A stretch of 64,000 nucleotides of DNA from Treponema sp. JC4 (GCF_000260795.1 NZ_AJGU01000003.1:124001-188000), one strand, 5' to 3'. Shown: positions 1 through 8,782, counted from the first letter of the stretch. A program made the numbers and translations. Notes: generated by a model not told the origin, from the sequence alone.

Positions 1-1
1 A

Positions 2-442
2 AGCCTGCTGGGACATATTGGAAAACTGAAAAGAAACAACAGCGGTTACTTTTACGGCTTCCTCTTTTCTGCTAGCTTTGTCTACACTAATGATCTGGGC
101 GCCCTTTCCTATATGCTGATAAATGAAAACGACTCTGCTGTATCAGCAATTGCAGAAAACCTGCTTTCAGACCTTAGCAGCATAATTGTTTACGCATGGT
201 CTGGCGGTAAAGAACATAACTGGTACTACAGCGGAGACAGCACCTACGGAGATCTGAACTCTTTTATAAATTCCGACGGAAGCTGCCCATTTGGTATTTC
301 AATTACAGCAGCCCGCCTGACAGGAAAAGTAAGCAGCGGCAGAACAGGCTACGGTCCAAGCCTTGCAAACTACTCTTCCTGGTCAGAATTCGCACAAAAC
401 AACAGTTGGGCAGATTTATTAGCAAATTACAAAAATAACTAA
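2..442 (+). CDS. Hypothetical protein, 5' end missing (cut by window start)
   Basis: The reading frame is open from base 2 to the TAA stop, so this is the C-terminal 146 residues of a longer protein. I do not recognise it. The visible part is rich in Ser, Asn, Gly and Tyr with alternating polar and aromatic residues, as in secreted or surface proteins, but no domain motif is evident. It converges on the following minus-strand kinase gene with only 16 bp between the two stops and no clear terminator hairpin. An internal ATG at 113 could be taken as a start, but it has no Shine-Dalgarno sequence and the frame extends upstream of it. Confidence 0.55.
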   Translation, partial: SLLGHIGKLKRNNSGYFYGFLFSASFVYTNDLGALSYMLINENDSAVSAIAENLLSDLSSIIVYAWSGGKEHNWYYSGDSTYGDLNSFINSDGSCPFGISITAARLTGKVSSGRTGYGPSLANYSSWSEFAQNNSWADLLANYKNN

Positions 443-458
443 TAAATGGCCCACCCCC

Positions 459-3400
459 TTAAGCATTGAATAACTCTTTTTTCAGCACTGCAATCAAATT
501 GTCCATATTGATTGGCTTAGCAACGTGACCATTCATGCCCGCTTCAAGCGCTTTTTTTACATCTTCGCTAAAGGCATTTGCAGTCATGGCTATTACAGGA
601 AGCTGAGCCTTCTTTTCATCAGTAAAAGCCCGGATTTTTGCAGTAGCCTGATAACCATCCATAACAGGCATCTGAATATCCATAAGAACCGCATCAAAAT
701 ATCCAGCTTCGGCTGCCTCAAGTTTTTCTACAGCATCTTGTCCGTTTATGGCAGTTTCAACCATAAAACCAAGCTCTGTCAAAAGCATTACGGCAATTTC
801 GCGGTTTACGTCCACATCATCTACAAGAAGGAGGCGGCACTTAGAAAAATCAAAGTTTTCTGCCTGAACCCCGCTTTCTCCCTGGGAATTAGCAGTAAGT
901 TCTTCTCCACTCTCTGACTCTTCAGCCTCCTGAATGCGGAAAGGAAATTTAATTATGAACTCAGTTCCCTCACCTTTTTTAGTATTTAAATCAATTACAC
1001 CGCCCATCATGTCGACAATACTTTTTGTAATTGTCATGCCAAGTCCGGTTCCCTGAATTCCGCTTACCGTTGAATTATGTTCACGCTCAAAGGCTTCAAA
1101 AATCTTTTTTGCAAATTCAGGCGACATTCCGATTCCGTTATCCTTCACCCGGACTTCGTACTGAACAACCCCTTCTTTGGGCTGGGTTACCTGAGAAATC
1201 ACAAAACTGACCCTTCCGCCGTCATTAGTAAACTTGTAAGAATTACTCAAAAGATTCAGAATTACACGGTTCAGACGGTTTCTGTCACAATAAACAAGAG
1301 GATTTGTAAGATTCTTTCCTTCAACCTGGAAATCAATATTCTTAAGCGTCATCTGGGTTGCAAACATATCGCGGATTTCATCAAGGACAGAATTCAAATC
1401 ACAAGGAATTTCTTCAATTTCCATTTTTCCGCTTTCAATGCGGCTCATTTCAAGGACATCATTAATTAAAGAAAGCAGGTGTTTGCTGGAAGCGTCAATT
1501 TTTTGCAGATATTCCTGCACCTCATCTTTAGAAAGATTTGGCCTTCTGGCAATATTCGTATATCCGATAATTGCATTCATAGGCGTTCGGATATCGTGGC
1601 TCATATTTGAAAGGAAAACCGTTTTTGCCTTATTAGATTCTTCCGCCTTAAGTTTTTCCTCTTCAATCTTATATTCACGTTTTTTCTGAGTGTTGAAAAT
1701 ATTGAACATAATCAGAAGCATCAACATTACAATCATGAACTGCATAAGACTTGTCATCAGCTGAGAATTACGCAGCGCCTGCATTTCTTCTTCCATAAAA
1801 TTACGCTCCCTGGCAAGCTGAGTCTTAGTCATAGGGATTTCCTGCTTGCTGTGCTCTGCATAATGGAAAGTAGAAATATTATCGATAGCCTTTTCGCTCT
1901 GGATGTAAGTTTTCTTTCTCATCCACATCGAAGAAGAAAACAATACTATAAAGAACATGGTAAGCCACATAACGGTAGATTTACCGAAACGGTTACGCTT
2001 ATCATTCTTGAACAAAAATCTGAAAATCACAAAGCCCAGAATACTCCAGATTCCCAGGATGACGTAAGATTCTGTAGAAAACTCATTCATACTCCAGAAA
2101 TTCGGGATTAGAGGGAACATAAATAAGAAGAGAGAAAGGACAACGCCGGCAATGCCCAGAACAAGCACATAAGTTGATTTGTAGCGGTGCTGGTGTTGAA
2201 TTGATTCAGACATTCTGATTTCTTTTGAAACTATGATGCAGCTGGCAGAAATATAAATATAGGAAATGCAGGCCCCCATTGTTGTAACGTCTACAATCCA
2301 GCCGATTGCCTGACGACCGAAAAATGGAATTATCAGTGAAACAAGTCCGACAAAAATGATTGCATTCTGAGGAACGTGTCTGGAATTGCGTTTTGCAAAC
2401 CAGTGAGGGATAATTTCATCCTTTCCAAGTGAAGCCAGAAGACGGGCAAGAGAGCGGTACATACAAAGAACTCCAGTTGAAGAACCTGCAAAAAAACAGG
2501 TAAAGAGGATGATTGTACCGGGCTTTCCTAAGATTGTATAAACTGCCCTGAAGGTTGGCATGGAATCTACTCCGCTTAAAAGCGGAAGCATGGCGATATA
2601 TTCCTGCCAGTTGAAAAAAATTGAAGGCCGGGTTACGACTGCAGCACAGGCAAGAAGGATATAACACAGAGCGCCACAGAAGACAGAAACTGCCATTATT
2701 AAAAAGGACTGTTTTTCATAAAAATGCTCTTTATCAGTACAGAAGGAAGCGGCTTCAAAACCTACAAAAGCCCAGGGAGCCATTACAAGCACTTCCAGAA
2801 CCTGAACAAAAGGGATTGTAGCCTTTCTGGAGGAAACAGCTCCATTCTGGAATACATGAGTTAAAAAGACCGGCTGAAAATCTCTTGAAGTAGCACCGCT
2901 TTTTACAAGAAGACAGATTACACCGCCGACAATTCCGCAGAATAGAATCACAGCAAGAATTGTGTTTAAAAGTCGTGAATATTTTTCTGAAAGACAGATT
3001 AAAACTGCAAAGAATACAAGAACGCTGATTGTAGTAAGAACTTCCAGCAGATAAATCTGATAGCCGCCAATGGTATAAGAAAAGCCCTGGCGAAGAACAT
3101 CACCAAAAATTACGCGGATAATCAGGGCAAAGGCCGATGCGTTAGCCCATAAAATTGAAATATAGGCCAGAGCAAGCGCCCACATGCACAAGAATGAATG
3201 GTCATAGCCGAAAACTTCCTTTGTACAGGTAAAAATTCCGCTCGCCTCGTTGCCGGTTGATTTACGGCTGATTACATTATGAAGATTTGCCGCAATTATC
3301 ATCATAAAAAGAGCGCCGAGCACAAGACCAATCAGAGTTCCTAAAGGGCCTGCACTTGGAAGGAAGGTAGTTCCGGGCATAACAAAGGCGCCCCATCCCA

Positions 3401-3488
3401 GAAGACTTCCGAATGAAAGCGCCCAAACAGAAAGAGAATAAAATTTGCCGCCAAAAAAGGCTGTTCTGCTTTTTCTTGTATTATCCAT
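459..3488 (-). CDS. APC-family amino-acid permease fused to hybrid histidine kinase
   Basis: This 1009-residue protein joins a transporter to a sensor kinase. Residues about 1-490 form a multi-span amino-acid-permease (APC superfamily) fold with about twelve hydrophobic segments. A further membrane region (about 500-610) leads into a HisKA domain with phospho-acceptor His631 (SHDIRTP H-box), an HATPase_c domain (N box NLLSNSYKF, DNGIGM, GTGLGM) and a receiver domain with phospho-acceptor Asp937 (LMDIQMP). By analogy with CbrA-type kinases (known: SLC5 transporter fused to a kinase), the permease part probably senses or transports an amino acid and controls phosphorelay; the ligand is unknown. 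No HPt domain is present. TATAAT lies only 7 nt before the ATG and there is no Shine-Dalgarno sequence, suggesting a leaderless message. Confidence 0.85.
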   Translation of the reverse strand: MDNTRKSRTAFFGGKFYSLSVWALSFGSLLGWGAFVMPGTTFLPSAGPLGTLIGLVLGALFMMIIAANLHNVISRKSTGNEASGIFTCTKEVFGYDHSFLCMWALALAYISILWANASAFALIIRVIFGDVLRQGFSYTIGGYQIYLLEVLTTISVLVFFAVLICLSEKYSRLLNTILAVILFCGIVGGVICLLVKSGATSRDFQPVFLTHVFQNGAVSSRKATIPFVQVLEVLVMAPWAFVGFEAASFCTDKEHFYEKQSFLIMAVSVFCGALCYILLACAAVVTRPSIFFNWQEYIAMLPLLSGVDSMPTFRAVYTILGKPGTIILFTCFFAGSSTGVLCMYRSLARLLASLGKDEIIPHWFAKRNSRHVPQNAIIFVGLVSLIIPFFGRQAIGWIVDVTTMGACISYIYISASCIIVSKEIRMSESIQHQHRYKSTYVLVLGIAGVVLSLFLFMFPLIPNFWSMNEFSTESYVILGIWSILGFVIFRFLFKNDKRNRFGKSTVMWLTMFFIVLFSSSMWMRKKTYIQSEKAIDNISTFHYAEHSKQEIPMTKTQLARERNFMEEEMQALRNSQLMTSLMQFMIVMLMLLIMFNIFNTQKKREYKIEEEKLKAEESNKAKTVFLSNMSHDIRTPMNAIIGYTNIARRPNLSKDEVQEYLQKIDASSKHLLSLINDVLEMSRIESGKMEIEEIPCDLNSVLDEIRDMFATQMTLKNIDFQVEGKNLTNPLVYCDRNRLNRVILNLLSNSYKFTNDGGRVSFVISQVTQPKEGVVQYEVRVKDNGIGMSPEFAKKIFEAFEREHNSTVSGIQGTGLGMTITKSIVDMMGGVIDLNTKKGEGTEFIIKFPFRIQEAEESESGEELTANSQGESGVQAENFDFSKCRLLLVDDVDVNREIAVMLLTELGFMVETAINGQDAVEKLEAAEAGYFDAVLMDIQMPVMDGYQATAKIRAFTDEKKAQLPVIAMTANAFSEDVKKALEAGMNGHVAKPINMDNLIAVLKKELFNA

Positions 3489-3529
3489 ACAAAAAATTAT
3501 AGCAGAGAGTGTTTTTTTTTAAAGAAAAT

Positions 3530-4234
3530 TTACTTTTTCAAAACCTTGTTAGACTTAATGGCAAGCTTTGTTCCTATACTCTGTAAAATCTGAACAAGTA
3601 CAACAAGAAGAATTACAGCAAGAATCATTACTAAGGTCTTATAGCGGTAATAACCGTAGTTGATTGCAATTTTTCCAAGTCCACCGCCACCGATGATACC
3701 GCTCATTGCGGTATATCCCAATACGGTCGTAATGGCGATTGTCATGTTGGAAAGAAGAGACGGAACGCTTTCCGGAATCAAAACTTTAACTACAATCTGT
3801 AAAGGAGAAGCGCCAAGGCTCTGTGCCATTTCAATTGTGTTAGGGTTTACTTCGCGCAGGCTTGATTCAACAAGGCGGGCAATAAAAGGAAAAGCCGCAA
3901 TTACCAGAGGCGGAATTGTAGCAATAGTTCCAACAACAGTTCCCACAATCAGACGGGTGAGAGGGAAAACAAGAATCATCAGAATAAGGAAAGGAACTGA
4001 GCGCAGAATATTGATGATTACGTTGAGGGCGTGCATAAATCCCTTTGGAAGAGGTTTAATGCCTTTTTCTTCACCGGTTACAAGCAGAACTCCCAGAGGA
4101 AGTCCGATTACAAAGGCGAAAAATGTACTTAAAATTGTAACGTAAACAGTCTGCCAGGTAGAAAGCAAAAACTGCGACTGAATGATATTCCAAGCGTCTT
4201 CAAGCGCTTCTGCTGAAAATATTTCACTAAACAT
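3530..4234 (-). CDS. metI: Methionine ABC transporter permease MetI
   Basis: This 234-residue inner-membrane permease matches MetI of the methionine-uptake (MUT) ABC family in length and pattern. It has about five hydrophobic spans, the EAA-type loop (MAQSLGASPLQIVVKVLIPES, shown here as its two halves MAQSLGASPLQ and IVVKVLIPES) that docks on the ATPase, and the typical SGIIGGGGLGKIAI stretch. It starts 12 bp after the metN stop in the same operon. Known role of the family: translocation of L- or D-methionine delivered by MetQ. The matching metQ lies about 0.75 kb further upstream on the same strand, beyond a nitroreductase gene of opposite orientation. Confidence 0.93.
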   Translation of the reverse strand: MFSEIFSAEALEDAWNIIQSQFLLSTWQTVYVTILSTFFAFVIGLPLGVLLVTGEEKGIKPLPKGFMHALNVIINILRSVPFLILMILVFPLTRLIVGTVVGTIATIPPLVIAAFPFIARLVESSLREVNPNTIEMAQSLGASPLQIVVKVLIPESVPSLLSNMTIAITTVLGYTAMSGIIGGGGLGKIAINYGYYRYKTLVMILAVILLVVLVQILQSIGTKLAIKSNKVLKK

Positions 4235-4246
4235 CTTTAACCTCTC

Positions 4247-5245
4247 TTACAACTCGTTTACAACAACATCATTTGTTGCGGCCAGATAATCAATAGCAGT
4301 TCTCATCTCATCTTTTGAAGCAAAACCCAGAATCATAGAACCGTAAGCCTTATCACCGATACTCTTTGTCGAAGCCCAGCAGATGTTAGCCTTAATGCCT
4401 TTTTCAATTGCCAGCTGAGCAACCATAGGAAGGTTTGCCGCAACAGCTCCGTTGAAAACCACGCGGATAATATTTTCCTGCTTGTCAGAAATACCTTTGA
4501 TGTCATCCTCGCCCTCAGGGAAAACAAGATTTTTAGCTGCCTGAGATTTTGGCTGACTGAAGATTTCTTCTACATCGCCCTGTTCGACAACAACGCCATT
4601 TTCCAGAATTGCAACGCGGTTGCAGACACTTTCTACTACACTCATCTGATGAGTGATGATGATAACTGTAATTCCAAGACGTTTATTGATGTCGCGGATA
4701 AGTTCAAGAATTGAGTTTGTAGTATTTGGGTCAAGGGCACTGGTTGCCTCATCACAAAGCAAAACCTTTGGGTTTGTTGCAAGGGCCCGGGCAATAGCCA
4801 CACGCTGCTGCTGACCGCCCGAAAGCTGAGCCGGGTAAACCTTTGCCTTATCTTTTAAGCCAACAAGATCAAGGAGCTCAAGGGCGCGCTTTCTGGCTTC
4901 AACTTTAGGAGTTCCAGCAAGTTCAAGTGGGAAACAAACGTTTTTAAGACAGTTGCGCTGCATAAGAAGGTTAAAGCCCTGAAAAATCATAGTTGTTGTG
5001 CGGCGGATTTTTCGCAGTTCCTTATCAGAAAGACTACCAATATCCACTCCGTCAATCACAACCTTACCGTCGGTAGGGCGTTCCAGCATATTGATTGTAC
5101 GAACAAGGGTACTTTTACCGGCACCACTCATTCCGATAATTCCAAAAATATCACCGTTATTAATTGTAATTGAAACATTCTTAAGGGCGTCCACCGACCC
5201 GCTGGAAGTTTCAAAAGTTTTAGAAAGGTTTTGAATTTCTATCAT
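4247..5245 (-). CDS. metN: Methionine ABC transporter ATP-binding protein MetN
   Basis: Cytoplasmic ATPase of the methionine importer, 332 residues. Walker A GMSGAGKST is at about 38-46, the signature LSGGQQQR near 140 and Walker B VLLCDEATSALD near 160. Residues about 255-332 form the C-terminal NIL/ACT-like domain that in characterised MetN proteins binds methionine and causes transinhibition. It heads the metN-metI operon. TATAAT sits 7 nt upstream of the ATG and no Shine-Dalgarno sequence is seen, so the message may be leaderless. No TACCTA-N9-TAGGTA operator is visible here, unlike in front of metQ. Confidence 0.94.
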   Translation of the reverse strand: MIEIQNLSKTFETSSGSVDALKNVSITINNGDIFGIIGMSGAGKSTLVRTINMLERPTDGKVVIDGVDIGSLSDKELRKIRRTTTMIFQGFNLLMQRNCLKNVCFPLELAGTPKVEARKRALELLDLVGLKDKAKVYPAQLSGGQQQRVAIARALATNPKVLLCDEATSALDPNTTNSILELIRDINKRLGITVIIITHQMSVVESVCNRVAILENGVVVEQGDVEEIFSQPKSQAAKNLVFPEGEDDIKGISDKQENIIRVVFNGAVAANLPMVAQLAIEKGIKANICWASTKSIGDKAYGSMILGFASKDEMRTAIDYLAATNDVVVNEL

Positions 5246-5252
5246 ATAAGTA

Positions 5253-5258
5253 ATTATA
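5253..5258 (-). promoter_or_regulatory. -10 element of metN, candidate leaderless promoter
   Basis: On the minus strand the hexamer TATAAT ends 7 nt before the metN ATG. No GGAG-like ribosome binding site precedes the start, so transcription would begin at or next to the A of ATG. The -35 region is poor. Confidence 0.45.
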
Positions 5259-5306
5259 GCGAAAAATTACATGACCTTCCACACAGAAAATATAACCCTA
5301 AATTAT

Positions 5307-5336
5307 TTGACGCTTTCCTTTCCGTATAGTTATTAT
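5307..5336 (+). promoter_or_regulatory. Sigma-70-type promoter of the nitroreductase gene
   Basis: TTGACG at 5307-5312 and TATTAT at 5331-5336 are separated by 18 bp. The gene has a normal leader with the Shine-Dalgarno sequence AGGAG ahead of the ATG. Confidence 0.5.
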
Positions 5337-5367
5337 TACAACATACTAATTTGATAGGAGAATACAA

Positions 5368-5901
5368 ATGAACGAAACCTTAAAAGTACTGGAAAGCCGC
5401 AGAAGCTGCCGTAAGTTTAAGTCTGAAATGCTGAAAGAAGAAGATTTGAATGCAATTATCCGGGCGGGAACTTTTGCCCCAAGCGGAATGAACAAGCAGC
5501 CTTCAATTATTATTGCCGTTACTAATAAAGAGCTCCGCGATAAAATCAGCGAGGAAAACCGTAAAATCGGCGGCTGGAACGAAGGCTTTGATCCTTTTTA
5601 TGGTGCGCCGGTAATTCTTATTGTGCTGGCTGATAAAGGCGCTACTCCTAACTACCTTTACGACGGTTCTCTTGTTATGGGAAACTTAATGAATGCCGCT
5701 GAAGCACTTGGAATCGGTTCAATCTGGATTCACCGGGCAAAGCAGGAATTTGAAAGTGATTTTGGAAAGAAGCTGCTGGATGATCTTGGAATTAAAGGTG
5801 ATTTTGAAGGAATCGGCCACGTGGCTTTGGGATACATCGAAGAAGGCGGAGTAAAGGCTGCCGCTCCTCGTAAAGAAAATTATGTTTATTGGGTAAAATA
5901 A
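5368..5901 (+). CDS. Nitroreductase-family FMN oxidoreductase
   Basis: A 177-residue member of the small nitroreductase family. These are FMN-dependent homodimers that reduce nitro compounds, quinones or flavins with NAD(P)H. The N-terminal ESRRSCRKFKSE motif (FMN phosphate binding), the FAPSGMNKQP segment and the C-terminal GYIEEGG-type segment are typical. The start is supported by AGGAG 8 nt upstream. The gene is divergent from metN and convergent with metQ, so it interrupts an otherwise collinear met locus. The physiological substrate cannot be read from sequence. Confidence 0.85.
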   Translation: MNETLKVLESRRSCRKFKSEMLKEEDLNAIIRAGTFAPSGMNKQPSIIIAVTNKELRDKISEENRKIGGWNEGFDPFYGAPVILIVLADKGATPNYLYDGSLVMGNLMNAAEALGIGSIWIHRAKQEFESDFGKKLLDDLGIKGDFEGIGHVALGYIEEGGVKAAAPRKENYVYWVK

Positions 5902-5910
5902 GCAGGCGTT

Positions 5911-5981
5911 GCGGGCGGCGATTGAGCCCGCAGAAGGGGTAGCGCGCAACGAAGTGCGCGTGTAGGGGAAGGCTTTCCCCT
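5911..5981. terminator. GC-rich hairpins between convergent nitroreductase and metQ genes
   Basis: Three inverted repeats lie between the two stop codons: GCGGGC (5911-5916) with GCCCGC (5926-5931), a GCGCGC/GCGCG pair around 5942-5960, and AGGGGAA with TTTCCCCT (5964-5981). None is followed by a long T run, so they are terminator-like or repeat-derived rather than textbook intrinsic terminators. Confidence 0.4.
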
Positions 5982-5994
5982 CCCCTAGATTTCG

Positions 5995-6846
5995 CTATTT
6001 CTTAATAGCGTCCAAAGACTTCTGTTTTCCTGGATAAAGTCCGAATGGTTCTACGTGGATTCCTGCAACTGAAACAAGGTGTGTTTTGTTTTCTTTGTTG
6101 AAGTCTTCGAGGTATGGAACGTGCTGGAAGAAGTTTGCGTCAACCTCGCCGCTTTCTACTACGTTGTTTGGCTGAACGTAATCTGTGAATTCCAAAACCT
6201 TAAGGTTTACGCCTTTTGCAGCAAGAGTCTTCTTTGCAATTTCAAGGATTTCGCAGTGAGGTGTTGGTGTAGCAGCGATTGAAATTGTCTTTCCTTTAAG
6301 AGCTGCGTAGTCAACTGTAGAATCGTAGCCGTCTGTAGGATTATCAACAACTGAAATTACAGCGCCGTCGTAAGTTTTTGTGATGAAGTCTTTAACTTCT
6401 TTGCTCTGAACTGCAGCAATCAATGCCTTGATTTCTGGTTTGTTTTCGTTTCCTGCACGAACAGTAATGATGTTTACGTAAGCTGAAGAAGAACCTTCTA
6501 CAAGGAGAGCGTCCTTAGAAGGATTGAGTTTTGCGCCCAAAGCGTAGTTTGCATTGATGATTGCGAAGTCAACATCGCGGCGAACTGAAGGAACCTGAGC
6601 AGCCTCAACTTCCTGGAATTTGATATTGTAAGGATTGTCTTTGATATCAAGTGGAGTTGCTGTGATTCCAGCTCCATCTTTCAAAGTGATGTAGCCCTTG
6701 TCCTGAAGAAGGAGCAGAGCGCGTGCTTCGTTTGTTGTGTCGTTTGGAATAGCGATTTTTACACCTTTCTTTGCCTTAGCACTCAATGGTGCAAGTACAG
6801 ATGCTGCAATTAATGCAACAGTAACAATTTTAGTAATTTTTTTCAT
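5995..6846 (-). CDS. metQ: Circularly permuted methionine-binding protein MetQ (NlpA family)
   Basis: Substrate-binding protein of the methionine importer, 283 residues. A signal peptide (residues 1-25, ending LSAKA) lacks the lipobox Cys that most MetQ proteins carry. The domain order is swapped relative to E. coli MetQ. Residues about 26-165 (IAIPNDTTNEARALLLLQ, LKDGAGI, INANYA, SAYVNIITVR) match the normal C-terminal half. Residues about 178-283 (LKVLEFTDYVQPN, EVDANFFQHVPYLED, KQKSLDAIKK) match the normal N-terminal half. The last residues, KSLDAIKK, would run straight into the first mature residues, KKGVKIAIPND, in a conventional protein, so the permutation point is clean. One TACCTA-N9-TAGGTA box lies 69 bp upstream of the ATG. 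Confidence 0.9.
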   Translation of the reverse strand: MKKITKIVTVALIAASVLAPLSAKAKKGVKIAIPNDTTNEARALLLLQDKGYITLKDGAGITATPLDIKDNPYNIKFQEVEAAQVPSVRRDVDFAIINANYALGAKLNPSKDALLVEGSSSAYVNIITVRAGNENKPEIKALIAAVQSKEVKDFITKTYDGAVISVVDNPTDGYDSTVDYAALKGKTISIAATPTPHCEILEIAKKTLAAKGVNLKVLEFTDYVQPNNVVESGEVDANFFQHVPYLEDFNKENKTHLVSVAGIHVEPFGLYPGKQKSLDAIKK

Positions 6847-6914
6847 AGCATTCTCCTCGCAAGGCAGTCTAAAAGGCTCCCTCGTTTTTTATTATATTTT
6901 TGTTATAGCGTGTT

Positions 6915-6939
6915 ATTACCTACTTAGTCAATAGGTATT
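6915..6939. promoter_or_regulatory. Putative Rrf2/CymR-type operator upstream of metQ (single copy)
   Basis: A 25-bp inverted repeat with half-sites TACCTA and TAGGTA separated by 9 bp, about 69 bp before the metQ ATG. The same element recurs at six other promoters in this window, all linked to sulfur or nitrogenase-like genes. It is the only single copy; the other sites occur in pairs. Confidence 0.7.
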
Positions 6940-6954
6940 GTTTGCATAAAAGCC

Positions 6955-7158
6955 TCAAAATGATAAATCTTCTCCGTGCTTTTCTTCCATTTCTGCAATT
7001 TCTGCCTTAAGAGTTTCCTGCAGGGCTTCGTCATAACCTGTAAGGGCAGCAAATGGAAGAAAAATTTTTGCACGCTGGGCAAGGGGCATGCGGTTAGAAA
7101 GGGAAGCATAATTCCATTCATGATTGATGATATCTGAATAATCTTTCTGAGGCTTCAT
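6955..7158 (-). CDS. YolD-like small protein, partner of Y-family polymerase
   Basis: A 67-residue protein whose ATG overlaps the stop of the upstream polymerase gene by 4 nt (ATGA), implying translational coupling. The core RMPLAQRAKIFLPFAALTGYDEALQET matches in two parts (RMPLAQRAKIF and PFAALTGYDEALQET) the motif of YolD-like proteins found next to UmuC/DinB-type polymerases in Clostridia and in B. subtilis uvrX loci. The biochemical role is not well known; it may regulate or assist the polymerase. The C-terminus is acidic. Confidence 0.75.
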   Translation of the reverse strand: MKPQKDYSDIINHEWNYASLSNRMPLAQRAKIFLPFAALTGYDEALQETLKAEIAEMEEKHGEDLSF

Positions 7159-8543
7159 GCCTTGTGCCCTCCTATCTGCTGGTTACGGTCTATGGTTGTT
7201 GCCCCTTCTTCAAGGTTGGTTCCTTTTAGAATTGCATTCTTTCCATATTTACTGATGATTTTAAGGCGGGCTTTCTGAAGACTGTCTTCTTTTTCCTGAT
7301 TTAAGCCGCCTTCGGCTTTATCAATCTGGTCAAAAAGGCCGGGCTGGCGCTCGCTTAAAGGCTTAACTCCATTGGCGGTTATATTTATACGGCGCACAAA
7401 CCAGAGGGGATTTACATTCTTTTCAAAAAGGCTGACAAAAGCCTCTACTATCAGCTTTGAAGAATTGGTTTCGCTGCCAAAAGTCCAGCTTGCATGGGCA
7501 GGTTTTGGAGTTTCGCGGCCGTAATAATCCCATACAATCTCACCGTCAAAATCCTTTAGATTAAGACTTTCTATATCATAGTCGACATAAAGGGTTATAG
7601 AAGAAGCAATCATCTCTTTTTTAAATAAGTCGAGTGCAAGAAGTTCTGCCATCTCGCGCACAATGATTTTTGCTTTTTCAAAAGTATAAGGCTCGTGAAG
7701 CACCTGACCGCTTCCAAAACTTTTTGCCAGGGATTTGTAATTTTTGATATCCTTCATTCCCACAGGCTCAAGACCCCAGGCGTGATCCATAAGGATTTCT
7801 GCATCAATTCCAAACTCATCGTATAAAATCTTTGGATTAGAAAGAGAGGTTCTGGCAATATCCCCCATTGTTCGGATAAAATACTTTTCCAGGCGGCGGG
7901 CAGTCCCCTTCCCTACCCTCCAGAAATCGGTTATGGGCTGATGATTCCAGAGCTGTTTGCGATAAGAGTCCACATCAAGTTCTGCAATACGAACTCCGTC
8001 CTTATCTGCAGGAATATGCTTTGCAACAATATCCATCGCAATTTTGCAGAGATAGAGATTTGGTGCAATTCCTGCCGTTGCTGTAATGCCCGTTTCTTTT
8101 AGAACATCGTGAATTACTTTTACTGCAAGTTCGTGAGCTGAAAGATTATAGAAAGAAAGATAGGAGCTTGCATCTATAAAAACTTCATCTATTGAATAAA
8201 CGTGAATGTCTTCTGGGGCAAAATATTTTAAATAGACATTATAGATTCGACTTGAATACTGAATGTAAAGGGCCATGCGTGGAACAGCTACAATGTATTC
8301 CAGTTCCTTACCGGTCTGTCTTTTGATTTCGCGGGCTTTTGCTTCTACTTCAAAAAGTCTTGAACGGCCGCTGAGTCCGTAGGCTTTGAGAGCAGGAGTT
8401 ACAGCAAGGCAGATTGTTTTACTTGTGCGGCTTTTGTCTGCAACGACGAGTTTTGTCGTCAGCGGATCGAGACCGCGTTCACGACATTCTACAGAGGCAT
8501 AAAAAGTTTTAAGGTCAATTGCGATATAAGTTTTGCTGTCCAT
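7155..8543 (-). CDS. Y-family DNA polymerase (UmuC/ImpB/UvrX-like)
   Basis: A 462-residue translesion polymerase. Catalytic carboxylates are seen as Asp10 in AIDLKTFYASVE and Asp119-Glu120 in YSIDEVF. These are followed by the thumb/little-finger region and a long C-terminal tail containing QPGLFD, a plausible sliding-clamp-binding peptide. Family role: error-prone synthesis past DNA lesions. Pairing with a YolD-like gene and closeness to the ParA/Rep module resemble plasmid- and phage-borne mutagenesis operons. A TATACT hexamer about 35-40 nt upstream of the ATG could be its -10. I see no convincing LexA box. Confidence 0.9.
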   Translation of the reverse strand: MDSKTYIAIDLKTFYASVECRERGLDPLTTKLVVADKSRTSKTICLAVTPALKAYGLSGRSRLFEVEAKAREIKRQTGKELEYIVAVPRMALYIQYSSRIYNVYLKYFAPEDIHVYSIDEVFIDASSYLSFYNLSAHELAVKVIHDVLKETGITATAGIAPNLYLCKIAMDIVAKHIPADKDGVRIAELDVDSYRKQLWNHQPITDFWRVGKGTARRLEKYFIRTMGDIARTSLSNPKILYDEFGIDAEILMDHAWGLEPVGMKDIKNYKSLAKSFGSGQVLHEPYTFEKAKIIVREMAELLALDLFKKEMIASSITLYVDYDIESLNLKDFDGEIVWDYYGRETPKPAHASWTFGSETNSSKLIVEAFVSLFEKNVNPLWFVRRINITANGVKPLSERQPGLFDQIDKAEGGLNQEKEDSLQKARLKIISKYGKNAILKGTNLEEGATTIDRNQQIGGHKA

Positions 8544-8614
8544 TGATTATTCCGCACTGGGGATGATAAATAGTATAGCGTAAATTTTGAGATTGAAAAA
8601 AGAAGATTGAATAA

Positions 8615-8682
8615 TACCTTTATACCGATATACCTATATGTTACCGTTATACCGTATTGTAATTAAATTTTGCGGTATATAC
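8615..8682. repeat. TACC/GGTA repeat cluster, distal
   Basis: TACC occurs at 8615, 8623, 8631, 8642, 8649 and 8679, with GGTA at 8674, in an AT-rich context. Spacings of 7-11 bp and similarity to the cluster before parA suggest a second binding array for the partition proteins. Confidence 0.45.
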
Positions 8683-8737
8683 CGATTACTTAGGTAGATA
8701 CAGATATTTATTCAGGGCTGTCTGTAATACAGACTAC

Positions 8738-8782
8738 AACTACCAGATTCCACCTGCTTTACAACAACTACTGTTATCCACC
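8738..8782. repeat. Two rep-type iterons distal to the rep gene
   Basis: Two copies of the iteron in the ACTAC-N(5)-TCCACC orientation lie at 8738-8754 and 8765-8782. They match those flanking the Rep gene more than 1.7 kb away. The second contains TTATCCAC, eight of nine bases of a DnaA box. Confidence 0.65.
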
